From NCBI RefSeq assembly GCF_001038425.2, contig NZ_LDPV02000050.1, forward strand, positions 62,001-126,000: a stretch of 64,000 nucleotides of DNA, given 5' to 3'. A program made the translations under genes and the position numbers. The DNA comes from Ornithinibacillus contaminans (GTDB lineage Bacteria > Bacillota > Bacilli > Bacillales > Amphibacillaceae). Shown piece by piece: positions 44,064-53,348 of the stretch. Positions within the stretch are counted from its first letter, which is position 1, and each line of letters opens with the position of its first letter. Under the pieces are notes generated by a model. That model was not told the DNA's origin. It did no database searches and was given only the letters and a program-made list of their open reading frames with translations.

Positions 44064-44216
44064 TGAGGCTGTGACAAAGTAAAATGCGATAGTAAATCAC
44101 GAACAAAACATTAGCACTAAATCAGCGACGTATTTTTCCTGAGCGGATACATGTGCCAAATACTCATTTTGTTGTTCATATTTTCTTCCTATTTACTTTT
44201 GCCCCAGCCTTTTTTT
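44064..44216. repeat. Palindromic intergenic repeat (copy R4), doubling as terminator
   Basis: Outer arms GAGGCTGTGACAAAGTAAA and TTTACTTTTGCCCCAGCC followed by T7; inner part diverged from the other copies. Confidence 0.78.
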
Positions 44217-44223
44217 CTGTAAA

Positions 44224-44253
44224 CAAAAAAGCACGTGTCTCCACGTGCTTTTA
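44224..44253. terminator. Terminator of spx
   Basis: GCACGTG / CACGTGC stem with a 4-nt loop, A-run and T-run on both sides. Confidence 0.92.
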
Positions 44254-44257
44254 AATG

Positions 44258-44653
44258 TTAATCAACCATTTTTTGAAGCTCCTGCAATTGGAAGGTCCGA
44301 ACAGATCTAGGTAAAAATCGACGAATCTCATCCTCGTTATACCCTACTTGAAGACGCTTTTCATCAATAATAATTGGTCGTCTTAATAGACCAGGATTTT
44401 CTTGGATTAATTGATATAAATCCTTCATTGGAAGCTGATCAATATCCACATCAATTTCCTTAAACACCTTTGAACGCTCGGAAATTATCTCTTCCGTGCC
44501 ATCTTCTGTTAATCGCAAAATGCTTTTAATCTCGTCAAACGATAACGGCTCCGAAAAAATATTTCGTTCTTTAAATGGTATATTATTGTCTTGGAACCAT
44601 GCTTTAGCCTTTCTGCAGGATGTACAACTTGGCGTAACGTATAGTGTTACCAT
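44258..44653 (-). CDS. spx: Transcriptional regulator Spx
   Basis: 131 residues, ArsC/Spx fold. Redox switch Cys10 and Cys13 in PSCTSCRKA; conserved segments [35 protein letters not shown] and [12 protein letters not shown] are those of Spx, which binds the RNA polymerase alpha C-terminal domain under disulfide stress to activate thiol-repair genes, and is degraded by ClpXP. Not in the usual mecA neighbourhood, so it may be one of two paralogues. It has a good promoter and a long leader. Confidence 0.93.
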   Translation of the reverse strand: MVTLYVTPSCTSCRKAKAWFQDNNIPFKERNIFSEPLSFDEIKSILRLTEDGTEEIISERSKVFKEIDVDIDQLPMKDLYQLIQENPGLLRRPIIIDEKRLQVGYNEDEIRRFLPRSVRTFQLQELQKMVD

Positions 44654-44796
44654 GTAATTACTTCCTTTCTCTAAAGTAGAGATTTACAAATTCAACCATA
44701 ATGTATGTACTATGGTTCAATTCGCCTGAAGACTTAATTTATTGCCATATTGAACTGTATTAATCTATACATGTTAAATGTCTTTAATTCAATATA
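44654..44796 (-). other. spx leader region
   Basis: About 137 bases of untranslated leader between the predicted start of transcription (about 44790) and the spx ATG. AT-rich; no recognised RNA element. The remaining bases up to 44985 hold the promoter and the untranslated end of the metallophosphoesterase gene. Confidence 0.5.
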
Positions 44797-44825
44797 ATAC
44801 TAATACAATTGGCACTTTGTGTCAA
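44797..44825 (-). promoter_or_regulatory. Sigma-A promoter of spx
   Basis: Minus strand TTGACA (44820-44825), 17-base spacer, TAGTAT (44797-44802). Confidence 0.7.
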
Positions 44826-44985
44826 CCTTGCGAGCTTCTGTTTTCCTGTTATTCAAGCCCTTTTTCATGGAAAATACATAAGTCCTATTGCTTCAGTATG
44901 CCCGTTTGCCGATACAATTTATACAGGTTACCGGATGGATATTTTTTTGCAAAAATATTGAAGCAATTGCTGCCCTATTTACCTG

Positions 44986-46077
44986 TCATTCATACAAACA
45001 CGCTACCGGAATCCAACCAACCTCACCTGTGAACTTTTTAACGAGGACATATCCCGCACAGCTATCATCCACCATTTTGACAATTTCGTTTTTATCAACG
45101 GATAAAAACGTTGTACTGAGATCATCTCTGCAGAAGAGGGTATTATCCTTCTCCACTAAGTATTCATTCTTAATCCACTGCTTTACGCTTACGTTACGAT
45201 TTTCACATAAGGTGAAGTATTCTTCCTGTTCTAGCTTATGCATCTCATAGTTTGGATATGTTACGGTTCCTACCCTATTTGTTGTATCTTGGTGTGCTCG
45301 CTTCACCACTACTTGTTTATCCAGCGCATCCACAAACGTATGCGAAATTTTCCCATTTTCGATAATCAAGGCATTAAGCTGCCCATCCTTTTTAATTTGG
45401 TTTCCGCCATCAATAGAGATAATACGTTTTTTATGGTCGATTAAAGGATTGTGGCTACTTACCTGATCGGCACGATAATTGACAACTGGCCAATGCCCGA
45501 CAATGACTGTTTTATCTGCTTGATGTCCTGATTCATGAAATGCTTTTATATACAAGGCATTTGTTTCTTCCGTCTTGCGCCAATCTATGCGATTCTCAAT
45601 ACCAGCATGAACAATTAAGTAGTCCTCTAGTTCGTAAGCAGTTGGCAAGGACTCCAGCCATGCTAGCTCTTGGGAAAAATACGTACGGTAATAGTCTGCT
45701 AGTTCTGCTAAACTCGAAAAATCCTCCATAGATTTTCCGTGCTTTGCCATCATTTCATGTAGTAAGGAGTTTTTCCGCCATCGCATATACGGTAAAATCT
45801 CTTCGTCTTCCTCAAGCACATAGCGAAATGCAACATCACAATTACCTTTTGTTAAAAAGATGGTTGGATGCTCCTGAATGAAGGTCCGAATATAATGAAC
45901 CAACCCTAAACTATCTGGTCCCTTTTCACAAAGATCTCCGTTGATAATGAGGTAATCATCATCCTTGAAGTCTACTTTTTCTAATAGGTTTTTAAAAAGG
46001 GCTATATCTGCATGAATGTCTGAGGTGATAATGAGTCGCTTCGTTGCATCGAGTTTTAGCTTCTGTACTTCTATCAT
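44986..46077 (-). CDS. Metallophosphoesterase with C-terminal SH3-like domain
   Basis: 363 residues. Calcineurin-like metal motifs: SDIHAD (D-x-H), NGDLCEKGPD (G-D), KGNCD (G-N-C/H-D), VHAGI and GHWPV. Relatives are PrpE/ApaH-type phosphatases (phosphoprotein or dinucleoside polyphosphate substrates). Unusual is an extra C-terminal region (about 245-363) ending TGEVGWIPVACLYE, which reads like an SH3-type binding module. GGGGGAAGCAGATCA precedes the ATG. Single gene. Confidence 0.85.
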   Translation of the reverse strand: MIEVQKLKLDATKRLIITSDIHADIALFKNLLEKVDFKDDDYLIINGDLCEKGPDSLGLVHYIRTFIQEHPTIFLTKGNCDVAFRYVLEEDEEILPYMRWRKNSLLHEMMAKHGKSMEDFSSLAELADYYRTYFSQELAWLESLPTAYELEDYLIVHAGIENRIDWRKTEETNALYIKAFHESGHQADKTVIVGHWPVVNYRADQVSSHNPLIDHKKRIISIDGGNQIKKDGQLNALIIENGKISHTFVDALDKQVVVKRAHQDTTNRVGTVTYPNYEMHKLEQEEYFTLCENRNVSVKQWIKNEYLVEKDNTLFCRDDLSTTFLSVDKNEIVKMVDDSCAGYVLVKKFTGEVGWIPVACLYE

Positions 46078-46174
46078 TGATCTGCTTCCCCCATCTGGTC
46101 GTTTCGTTACGTTCCATTTTCACTACCTGCTATCATTATTCTATCCCTGCTACCTCATACTTTTCAAGATTGAA

Positions 46175-46203
46175 CAAAAGCGCAGAAATTTCTACGCTTT
46201 CTC
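46175..46203. terminator. Terminator of the GGDEF-EAL gene
   Basis: AAAGCGTAGAAA / TTTCTGCGCTTT stem followed by TTTG on the minus strand. Confidence 0.75.
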
Positions 46204-46216
46204 ATATTCTTGTATA

Positions 46217-48709
46217 CTAACGATTCTCCAACCATTCTTCTAATTCGCTTGCAACCATTGGTTTTCCAAAATAGTAGCCTTGCACCTCGTCACAGTTTTC
46301 TTGCTTCAAGAAGTTTAGTTGTGATTCATTTTCAACACCTTCTGCAATCACTCGTAGATTCAAATGATGTGCCATCGTAATAATGGTTGACACCATCATT
46401 TCATTAACCTTGTCCACCTCAATTTCATTAACAAATGATTTATCAATCTTTAATTTATCAATTGGAAAACTCTTCAAATAATTTAAGGAGGAGTAGCCAG
46501 TTCCAAAATCATCGAGCGAAATTTTTACACCTAGCGTTTTCAGCTGTTTAAGCTTCTTGTTGGTATAGCTATGATCAATCATGGCCATACCCTCCGTAAT
46601 CTCAAGCTCTAAATAATTCGGATCAATTCCGGTTTCTTGAATTACCCGCTTCATTACGTTAACTAGGTTTCCTTGCTGGAACTGTTTTGCCGATAGATTA
46701 ACAGCGACTTGAATCGCTGGACAACCAACATCAGTCCACTCCTTCATTTGTCTAGCAGCAGTCATTACAATCCACTCTCCTAATGGATTAATTAACCCTG
46801 ACTCTTCTGCTAGTGGGATGAATTCTGATGGCGCTATCGTCCCTAATTCCGGATGATTCCAACGAACCAATGCTTCTACACCCGTCATTTTCATGGTTTG
46901 AATATTTATCTGCGGTTGGTAATGAAGCACAAATTCCTGATTTTCTACCGCTTTATGCAAATCTTTTTCTAACTGCGCTTTCCTTATTAGGCTATCGTTA
47001 GTTTCTTGATTATAGAAACAGTACTGATTCTTACCATTTTCTTTTGCTCGGTACATCGCGACATCGGTATTTTTGAAAATTTCCTCTGGATTAATGGCGT
47101 CGTCCGGATAGATACTGATTCCAATACTCGCAGAAGTAACAATCTCATAGCCGTCGATAATGAACGGTTCAGAAAGTCTCTGAATAATTCGTTTAGCAAT
47201 GTTTTCTGCATCGTTTCTCGTTCTATCCTGAGCAAAAATAACAAACTCATCGCCACCAGTTCGATATAGACATTGATCATTTTCAAGCAGCGGCTGCACC
47301 CGGTTTCCAACTTCTTTTAACAATTCATCGCCAATGGTATGGCCAAATGTGTCATTGATAAATTTGAATCGATCCAGATCGAAAAATAGCACTGCTGTGT
47401 TCTTGTCACTACCTTGACCAATAGACTTATTCAAGGTTTCTTGCAATAACCGTCGATTTGGCAAACCAGTTAAATCATCATGGTAGGCTTGAAACTCAAT
47501 GGTTTCCTTATAATTCGCAAGGTATGTAGACATTTGGTTTACACCATCTGCCAATGCCCCTAATTCATCTTTTCGATTTGTCTTATGAAAAACACCAAAG
47601 TTTCCTTTCGAAATTTCTTTTACTTTTTCATTAATTTCTAATACTGGCTTTGCAACTCTGGCTGAAAATAGGTACATGAACACAAATACAAATAGAATTA
47701 GGATACTTGATGAGATTACATTCCGCACGATATATCCGTGAAGGACACTGTTGACGTTGTGATAATCCTCTACAATCCCCACTACATATTCCTCGTCCTC
47801 TTGCATCGGATAAAAATGCTTAATAATCTCTTCTCCATTGATTTCAGTAACATAGCTGACCAAATCACCCGTATCCATCGCAAGCTTTACAGCTGCTTCA
47901 TCTTGCTTGTCATCGCGATACCAGTAATCCCCAAACAAAATGGGTTGCTTGTCCATCGGGATAAAGGATGTTCCATTAGGAGCGGTATACCAAATTGTTT
48001 CTTCACCAAAATAATCTGGGTTGTATCCCGTTATTTCTAAGATGCCGTCATTTTCTTCCATAATTTCATGGATGATTTTATCCGTCGCCAAATTATCCTG
48101 ATAGCCGTAAAAAGAATCAATATTAATATACGGATTAAGGATGTAATTCGTCGTACCATCATAGTAGTAACCGTATTTAACGACTTTATCTGGATTGGAT
48201 AAGGAAGTATTAATCGGCCCTGCCCAATAATTGTTCAGTGCTTGCCCTTCTGGAATGGTGACCTGATATTTCGTAAATAATTGATTAAATGCGGTATACC
48301 AATAACCCCATTCCTTGGTTCCTAACCCGATTTCTTTCGGATCGGATGATTTTTGGATGACAATATCATCACCTTCTTGTACTAAAAGTGAAATATCACT
48401 TACCCCCAGCCGCTTACTTAACCGTTTTAATTCTTCATTTGTAACGTTCTTACTATCACGATCCAATTTATTAAGTGCAGCAATCGAGGCAAATCGCAAG
48501 CTGCGTCCAATCATATTCTCTGCATTTCTTGAACCACTTTCTGAATTTGTGATCGTATTAAACACACTATCTATGACAATTCGCATGTTCTGTTTGCTGT
48601 TTTCTAGTAAATTATCTTTCGTAGAATAATAGCCACTTGCTGTATTTATAATTAAAAAAATCGTAATTACGAGTGATAATATTAGTGAAAGCTTCGTACG
48701 TATTGACAC
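46217..48709 (-). CDS. Membrane GGDEF-EAL cyclic-di-GMP enzyme with extracytoplasmic sensor
   Basis: 830 residues: TM1 (about 8-28), a large outer Cache-like sensor (about 30-330), TM2 (about 330-352), HAMP, GGDEF domain (TGLPNRRLLQETL, intact active site GGDEF in RTGGDEFVIF) and EAL domain (VEALVRW, with LEITEG and DDFGTGYSSL). Both catalytic signatures are intact, so it could make and/or degrade c-di-GMP. The GTG start follows AGGGGTG. Probably tunes motility and exopolysaccharide; the ydaJKLM-like operon at 24-30 kb is a plausible target. Next gene upstream is a response regulator. Confidence 0.94.
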   Translation of the reverse strand: MSIRTKLSLILSLVITIFLIINTASGYYSTKDNLLENSKQNMRIVIDSVFNTITNSESGSRNAENMIGRSLRFASIAALNKLDRDSKNVTNEELKRLSKRLGVSDISLLVQEGDDIVIQKSSDPKEIGLGTKEWGYWYTAFNQLFTKYQVTIPEGQALNNYWAGPINTSLSNPDKVVKYGYYYDGTTNYILNPYINIDSFYGYQDNLATDKIIHEIMEENDGILEITGYNPDYFGEETIWYTAPNGTSFIPMDKQPILFGDYWYRDDKQDEAAVKLAMDTGDLVSYVTEINGEEIIKHFYPMQEDEEYVVGIVEDYHNVNSVLHGYIVRNVISSSILILFVFVFMYLFSARVAKPVLEINEKVKEISKGNFGVFHKTNRKDELGALADGVNQMSTYLANYKETIEFQAYHDDLTGLPNRRLLQETLNKSIGQGSDKNTAVLFFDLDRFKFINDTFGHTIGDELLKEVGNRVQPLLENDQCLYRTGGDEFVIFAQDRTRNDAENIAKRIIQRLSEPFIIDGYEIVTSASIGISIYPDDAINPEEIFKNTDVAMYRAKENGKNQYCFYNQETNDSLIRKAQLEKDLHKAVENQEFVLHYQPQINIQTMKMTGVEALVRWNHPELGTIAPSEFIPLAEESGLINPLGEWIVMTAARQMKEWTDVGCPAIQVAVNLSAKQFQQGNLVNVMKRVIQETGIDPNYLELEITEGMAMIDHSYTNKKLKQLKTLGVKISLDDFGTGYSSLNYLKSFPIDKLKIDKSFVNEIEVDKVNEMMVSTIITMAHHLNLRVIAEGVENESQLNFLKQENCDEVQGYYFGKPMVASELEEWLENR

Positions 48710-48802
48710 AGTTGCACACCCCTAAAGTCTAACCACGCTAGTTAAAAATACCTATATGTTATCCAGGCTACGTTTTAATTTTTTTCCTAATCTCAAAATA
48801 AC

Positions 48803-48839
48803 AAAAACACCCAATTATTATATCATAATAACGGGTGTC
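48803..48839 (-). terminator. Terminator of the response regulator gene
   Basis: ACACCCGTTATTAT / ATAATAATTGGGTGT stem followed by TTTTG on the minus strand. Confidence 0.88.
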
Positions 48840-48852
48840 GTTTGTTCACTTT

Positions 48853-49464
48853 TTAGATTAATCGGTATCTGTTCTTTGGTCTTCCTTTACTGCCATATTG
48901 GGCGATTACCTCAACCTCTCCCTTACTTTCTAAGTACGTTAAGTAGCGATGTATCGTTTGGTAAGCGATTGGCAATGCACTCTTTAATTCGTCTATCGTG
49001 ACTGCTTTCTGTTGGGCAAACAAATAATTTTTAATTGTCATTAATGTGTCTTGCTTAATCCCTTTATTGACATAGGCAGTATGATGATCTGCTGTTAGCT
49101 TACTCAATTTCAAATTCAACCGCAGTCTAGCAATTAAATCCGGTGCTTTGATTGGCTTTATCGCAAAGTCCGTTGCTCCTGCTTCCATTGAAGAATCTGC
49201 TACCTCTTGCCTCGCATCAGCCGTTAGGATAATGATTGGAATGTGCTTATTCCGTTTTCGTATTGACTTCGTCGTGCTAACCCCGTCACCATTCGGCAGA
49301 TGATAATCTAGCAAAATCAAGTCTGGCTTCATAATATCGAAAAACGTGATAGCCTCCATTCCATTTGCTGCTTCTACAACACGCCAGCCCGCAAATCGGC
49401 ATATTTCTTTTAACGTATAGCGAATGCCTTCATTATCATCCACGACTAAAACGGTTGTGCTCAT
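48853..49464 (-). CDS. CitB/DcuR-type response regulator, orphan
   Basis: 203 residues: receiver domain with DD (9-10), phospho-acceptor Asp in LILLDYHLP and Lys in AIKPIKAP, then a helix-turn-helix of the CitB/DctR group (VTIDELKSALPIAYQTIHRY) ending GRPKNRYRLI. Such regulators usually pair with a CitA/DcuS kinase for C4-dicarboxylates; none is adjacent. Separate terminator from the GGDEF-EAL gene, so the two are neighbours rather than one operon. No clear DNA target seen. Confidence 0.88.
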   Translation of the reverse strand: MSTTVLVVDDNEGIRYTLKEICRFAGWRVVEAANGMEAITFFDIMKPDLILLDYHLPNGDGVSTTKSIRKRNKHIPIIILTADARQEVADSSMEAGATDFAIKPIKAPDLIARLRLNLKLSKLTADHHTAYVNKGIKQDTLMTIKNYLFAQQKAVTIDELKSALPIAYQTIHRYLTYLESKGEVEVIAQYGSKGRPKNRYRLI

Positions 49465-49580
49465 ATCACATCACCTACTTTTTTCGAATTATGCTATACA
49501 TGTGATGGCTTCTTCCGCTCTCGTTGTTTTGCTTTATCTCCTTCAATAACTATTGCCCGGGAAAACCGTCCTTCTTATCC

Positions 49581-49608
49581 AAAAAAGGATAAAGCGATAA
49601 CTTTATCC
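49581..49608 (-). terminator. Terminator of the app-like operon
   Basis: GGATAAAG / CTTTATCC stem with a 6-nt loop followed by TTTTTT on the minus strand. Confidence 0.9.
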
Positions 49609-49640
49609 TCTATCATACTATTAAATTTACAGAAATGGCA

Positions 49641-50543
49641 CTATCGTTTTAATTTTGGGTCTAAAGCATCACGTAGACCGTCACCAAATAAGTTAAATCC
49701 TAAAACAAACAGGAAAATAGCTAGTCCTGGGAAAGCGACTACCCATGGTGCATTTTGCAAGGCAGCTCGCCCGTCACTTAACATGGCTCCCCATTCTGGC
49801 GATGGCGGCTGCGCACCTAGACCAAGAAAACTCAGTCCCGCAGCATCCAAGATTGCCGTACCAATCCCTAATGTTGCTTGGACAATAATTGGAGCTAAGC
49901 TATTGGGTAAAACATGTCCTAATAAAATCCGGCCGTGTTTGCCACCAATGGCACGTGCCGCTTCGATAAATTCCGTTTCCTTCACCGATAGAACAGCAGA
50001 ACGTACAATTCTAGCAAATTGAGGCACACCTACTATTCCAACCGCAATCATAGCATTGCGCAAGCTCGGACCAAGCACTGCCACTAATGCAATTGCTAGA
50101 AGAATACTAGGAAATGCCATCATAATATCCATAATGCGCATAATAATCTGATCGACCCAACGACCAAAGTATCCAGCAATCGCTCCCAAGGTAACCCCAA
50201 CTATCATGGATATACCTACCGCAATTACACCAATTTGAATGGAAATTCTCGTTCCATAGACGATCCGGCTAAAAATATCCCGGCCTAATTCATCGGTTCC
50301 TAGCCAATTTTCTCCTGTTGGCGGCTGATAACGATTGGGAATATCCTGTGCAATCGGATTATGGGTTGCGATTAATGGTGCAATTAGGGCGGTAATAATC
50401 AGAATTAAAATAATCACTAACCCGACAACTGACGTTTTGCTTTTTACTAGTCGATGGATTGCATCCACCCATAAATTTCTAGATTTACTCGGTAGTATTT
50501 CTTCCGTTGTCATATCTGAACTGGGAATTGGTTGAAGTGGCAT
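49641..50543 (-). CDS. Oligopeptide ABC transporter permease (AppC/OppC-like)
   Basis: 300 residues, about six membrane helices. N-terminal cytoplasmic segment, LGTDELGRDIFSRIVYG (typical of DppC/OppC) and the EAA loop EAARAIGGKHGRILLGHVLP. Pairs with the AppB-like permease to form the membrane channel. Start chosen at ATG 50541-50543; a GTG three codons earlier is too close to AAAGGAT. Last gene of a five-gene operon followed by a strong terminator. Confidence 0.93.
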   Translation of the reverse strand: MPLQPIPSSDMTTEEILPSKSRNLWVDAIHRLVKSKTSVVGLVIILILIITALIAPLIATHNPIAQDIPNRYQPPTGENWLGTDELGRDIFSRIVYGTRISIQIGVIAVGISMIVGVTLGAIAGYFGRWVDQIIMRIMDIMMAFPSILLAIALVAVLGPSLRNAMIAVGIVGVPQFARIVRSAVLSVKETEFIEAARAIGGKHGRILLGHVLPNSLAPIIVQATLGIGTAILDAAGLSFLGLGAQPPSPEWGAMLSDGRAALQNAPWVVAFPGLAIFLFVLGFNLFGDGLRDALDPKLKR

Positions 50544-50595
50544 GAGCTGCACATCCTTTCCTATGGTCTACCATGTAAGCTTCTGCTCGCGTTGG

Positions 50596-51600
50596 TTATT
50601 CGAATTTAATTCTTGGATCCAAATATTTATACAAAACATCCGTTACTAGATTGACTAATACAAAGATAATCGCAATCACCAAAATTGTACTTTGAACCAC
50701 TGGGTAATCGCGTCCAAGAACCGCTAAATATACATATCTACCAACACCAGGCCACGAGAAGATTGATTCGGTTAAAACCGCTCCTCCGAGCAACATGCCA
50801 AATTGCAAGCCAATAACCGTCAGTACAGGTAACGAAGCATTTTTTAATGCGTGTTGAAATATTATAATGGGCTTCTTTAGCCCTTTGGCATTTGCTGTAC
50901 GGATATAGTCCTGGTTCATCACTTCAAGCATACTGGACCTTGTCATACGGGCAATAATTGCCATGGGGATAGTAGCTAATGCCACACCAGGCATTAGTAA
51001 ATGGGTTAATACATCCCAAAACGCCGTCCAATTTCCAGTAAGTATACTATCTAGCAGATAAAAATTCGTGATAGTTTGTAAATCAACCCCAGTTGATAAC
51101 CGACCACTCGGTGGAAGAATATTAAAGGTAACCGAGAAAATCCAAATCATCATAAGTCCTAACCAGAAGATTGGTAGGGATACCCCAAAGAGTGCTCCGG
51201 TCATACTAAGATTATCGAACCAGGAATATTGTTTAACAGCTGCAATGACACCAGCTAATACACCAATAACAATTGCTAGAATCATAGCAAACACAGCCAA
51301 TTCCATCGTTGCTGGAAGCTTTTGAAATAGTTCTAAACCAACACTTTCTTTTGATTGTATAGACTCCCCTAAATTCCCCTGCACTATATCCCCTAGGAAC
51401 CTACCATATTGCATAAAGTATGGGTCATTTAATCCTAACTCTTCTCGCAACGCCTCTAATTGATCTGCGGTAGCTTTTTCTCCTAATATGCTTCTAGCCG
51501 GATCGCCTGGCACTAAATGGATGAGGGAAAAGGCAAGTATGGAGACACCGATCAATACGGGGATTAGCATAAGTAGTCGACGAATAATGTATTTTACCAT
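50596..51600 (-). CDS. Oligopeptide ABC transporter permease (AppB/OppB-like)
   Basis: 334 residues, six membrane helices, N-terminal RRLLMLIPVLIGVSILAF and HLVPGDPA, EAA loop RTANAKGLKKPIIIFQHAL, and SWPGVGRYVYLAVLGRDYP. These are the marks of the OppB/DppB/AppB family. ATGGAGGAATAAGCA ribosome region. Preceded by a stable hairpin after the binding-protein gene. Confidence 0.94.
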   Translation of the reverse strand: MVKYIIRRLLMLIPVLIGVSILAFSLIHLVPGDPARSILGEKATADQLEALREELGLNDPYFMQYGRFLGDIVQGNLGESIQSKESVGLELFQKLPATMELAVFAMILAIVIGVLAGVIAAVKQYSWFDNLSMTGALFGVSLPIFWLGLMMIWIFSVTFNILPPSGRLSTGVDLQTITNFYLLDSILTGNWTAFWDVLTHLLMPGVALATIPMAIIARMTRSSMLEVMNQDYIRTANAKGLKKPIIIFQHALKNASLPVLTVIGLQFGMLLGGAVLTESIFSWPGVGRYVYLAVLGRDYPVVQSTILVIAIIFVLVNLVTDVLYKYLDPRIKFE

Positions 51601-51628
51601 TGCTTATTCCTCCATTGATAAGGAATAT

Positions 51629-51658
51629 GTGCTGCCTCCTGTAATTAAAAGGCAGCAC
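51629..51658 (-). other. Hairpin between binding-protein and permease genes
   Basis: Perfect 9-bp stem GTGCTGCCT / AGGCAGCAC without a T-run, 29 bases after the binding-protein stop. Such hairpins often protect the upstream mRNA and give excess binding protein. Confidence 0.7.
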
Positions 51659-51686
51659 AACAAACCCTTCATCACGTCATGTTTTG

Positions 51687-53279
51687 TTACTCTTGAATAT
51701 CGATTAGATTGAATGGTTCACTTCCAGTTGGGTGCGGTACATAGTTCACAATACTGCTTTTTGCAGCAAGCGCTGGTGTTGTATGAGCGATTGGTAGCCA
51801 CGGTGCATCCTCATGAATAATTTCCTGTGCCTGCATGTATAGCTCAGTACGAACATCTTGTTCCATTTCTATTTGAGCTGCTTTTAGAATGTCATGAAGC
51901 TCATCATTTTGATAGAATGCAATATTACCCGCAGATCCTACCTTCGCATTATCCTTATCTAATAGAACGTATAAGAAGTTATCTGGGTCTCCGTTGTCAC
52001 CAGTCCAGCCTAGAAATGCCATTTCATGATCCCCATTCTCTGTAGCTGCTAGGTGAGTATCCCAGTCACTTTCAATAATTTCTACATTAATATTTACTTC
52101 CGCTAACATTTCTTGAATTGCCTGTGCTGTTACTTTTGGTTGTGGCATATATGGTCTTGGATTAGAGAAGGTATTTAACGTAATATCAAACCCATCTGGA
52201 TATCCAGCCTCTGCCAGTAAGGCTTTTGCTTGTTCTACATCATAACCATAATCTTCAATCTCATCATTATAGCCCCATAAGGATGGTGGAATTGGGTTTT
52301 TCGCTGCTTCTCCAATCCCTTCGTATAATGACACTAATTCTTCTTTATTAACCGCTAAGTTAATCGCTTGACGAACCAGTTTATCCGCCAATGGCCCTTC
52401 CTTTGCAGTATTCATCGCTAAATAAGCAACGTTCATAGAAGGTCTACGAATAACCTGTAAGCTATCATCACCCTCAGCTGTTCCAATATCCTGCGGGTTT
52501 AAATCCGCCATTAAATCAATTGTTCCTGCCTGCAATTCCATAAAACGAGCGCCATTATCTGGGATGACGCGGAAAACAACTTCATCAACTTTAGCTACTT
52601 CACCAAAGTAATCCTCATTTTTAGATAAGGTAATGCTGTCATCTGGTACCCATTCTTCAAATACAAATGGTCCTGTTCCAACCGGGTTTTTGAAATAATC
52701 GTCGCCAAATTCTTCTACAGCATCAGGACTTGCAATCCCAAACGGCGGCATTGCTAATGTTTGTAGGAATGGCGCATTTGGTTCAGATAACGTAATTTTC
52801 ACCTCATAATCACTTGTTGCCTCAACGCTTTCAATAATGCCTCCCATATCATCCTCAGAAGCGCCAAACATATAGCCGTAGTACACGAAATCAGCGGATG
52901 TCGTCCAACGTTCAAAGTTGAATACAACATCTTCAGCGGTAAACTCTGTTCCATCGTGGAAGGTAACATCATCACGAAGCTGGAATGTCCAAACTAATCC
53001 ATCATCTGAAACACCCCATTCGGTAGCTAGCGCTGGCTTAACCTCGGTATTTTCCTCCTCATAACGAACTAACGTGTCATAGATTTGGTTAGTTACATAG
53101 ATTGATTCACCATCTGTAACAGTTGATGGGTCAAGCTGAATGGAGTCTGCTCCACGGCCAAACACGAGTGTCTTCTTGCCTCCACCATCACCGTCTGCGT
53201 CTCCTCCTGCATCATTACCACATGCACTTAAGATCATGGCAATTACAGCTAATAGCATTACTACATAACGTTTCTTCAA
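51687..53279 (-). CDS. Oligopeptide-binding lipoprotein (AppA/DppE-like)
   Basis: 530-residue family-5 substrate-binding protein. Lipoprotein signal with lipobox LSAC-G (Cys about 20) then a Gly/Asp-rich linker (NDAGGDADGDGGG). SBP_bac_5 features: FQLRDDVTFHDGTEFTAEDV, KNPVGTGPFVFEEW and INLAVNKEELV. Start is TTG after GAGGGGGAAATAAG. Third gene of appDFABC order. Captures peptides outside; specificity not predictable. Confidence 0.93.
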   Translation of the reverse strand: MKKRYVVMLLAVIAMILSACGNDAGGDADGDGGGKKTLVFGRGADSIQLDPSTVTDGESIYVTNQIYDTLVRYEEENTEVKPALATEWGVSDDGLVWTFQLRDDVTFHDGTEFTAEDVVFNFERWTTSADFVYYGYMFGASEDDMGGIIESVEATSDYEVKITLSEPNAPFLQTLAMPPFGIASPDAVEEFGDDYFKNPVGTGPFVFEEWVPDDSITLSKNEDYFGEVAKVDEVVFRVIPDNGARFMELQAGTIDLMADLNPQDIGTAEGDDSLQVIRRPSMNVAYLAMNTAKEGPLADKLVRQAINLAVNKEELVSLYEGIGEAAKNPIPPSLWGYNDEIEDYGYDVEQAKALLAEAGYPDGFDITLNTFSNPRPYMPQPKVTAQAIQEMLAEVNINVEIIESDWDTHLAATENGDHEMAFLGWTGDNGDPDNFLYVLLDKDNAKVGSAGNIAFYQNDELHDILKAAQIEMEQDVRTELYMQAQEIIHEDAPWLPIAHTTPALAAKSSIVNYVPHPTGSEPFNLIDIQE

Positions 53280-53348
53280 CTTATTTCCCCCTCATGGATT
53301 ACTAAAATTTATTAAAAACGCAAGAATTGTATGGTTTCCTGCCGTTTT

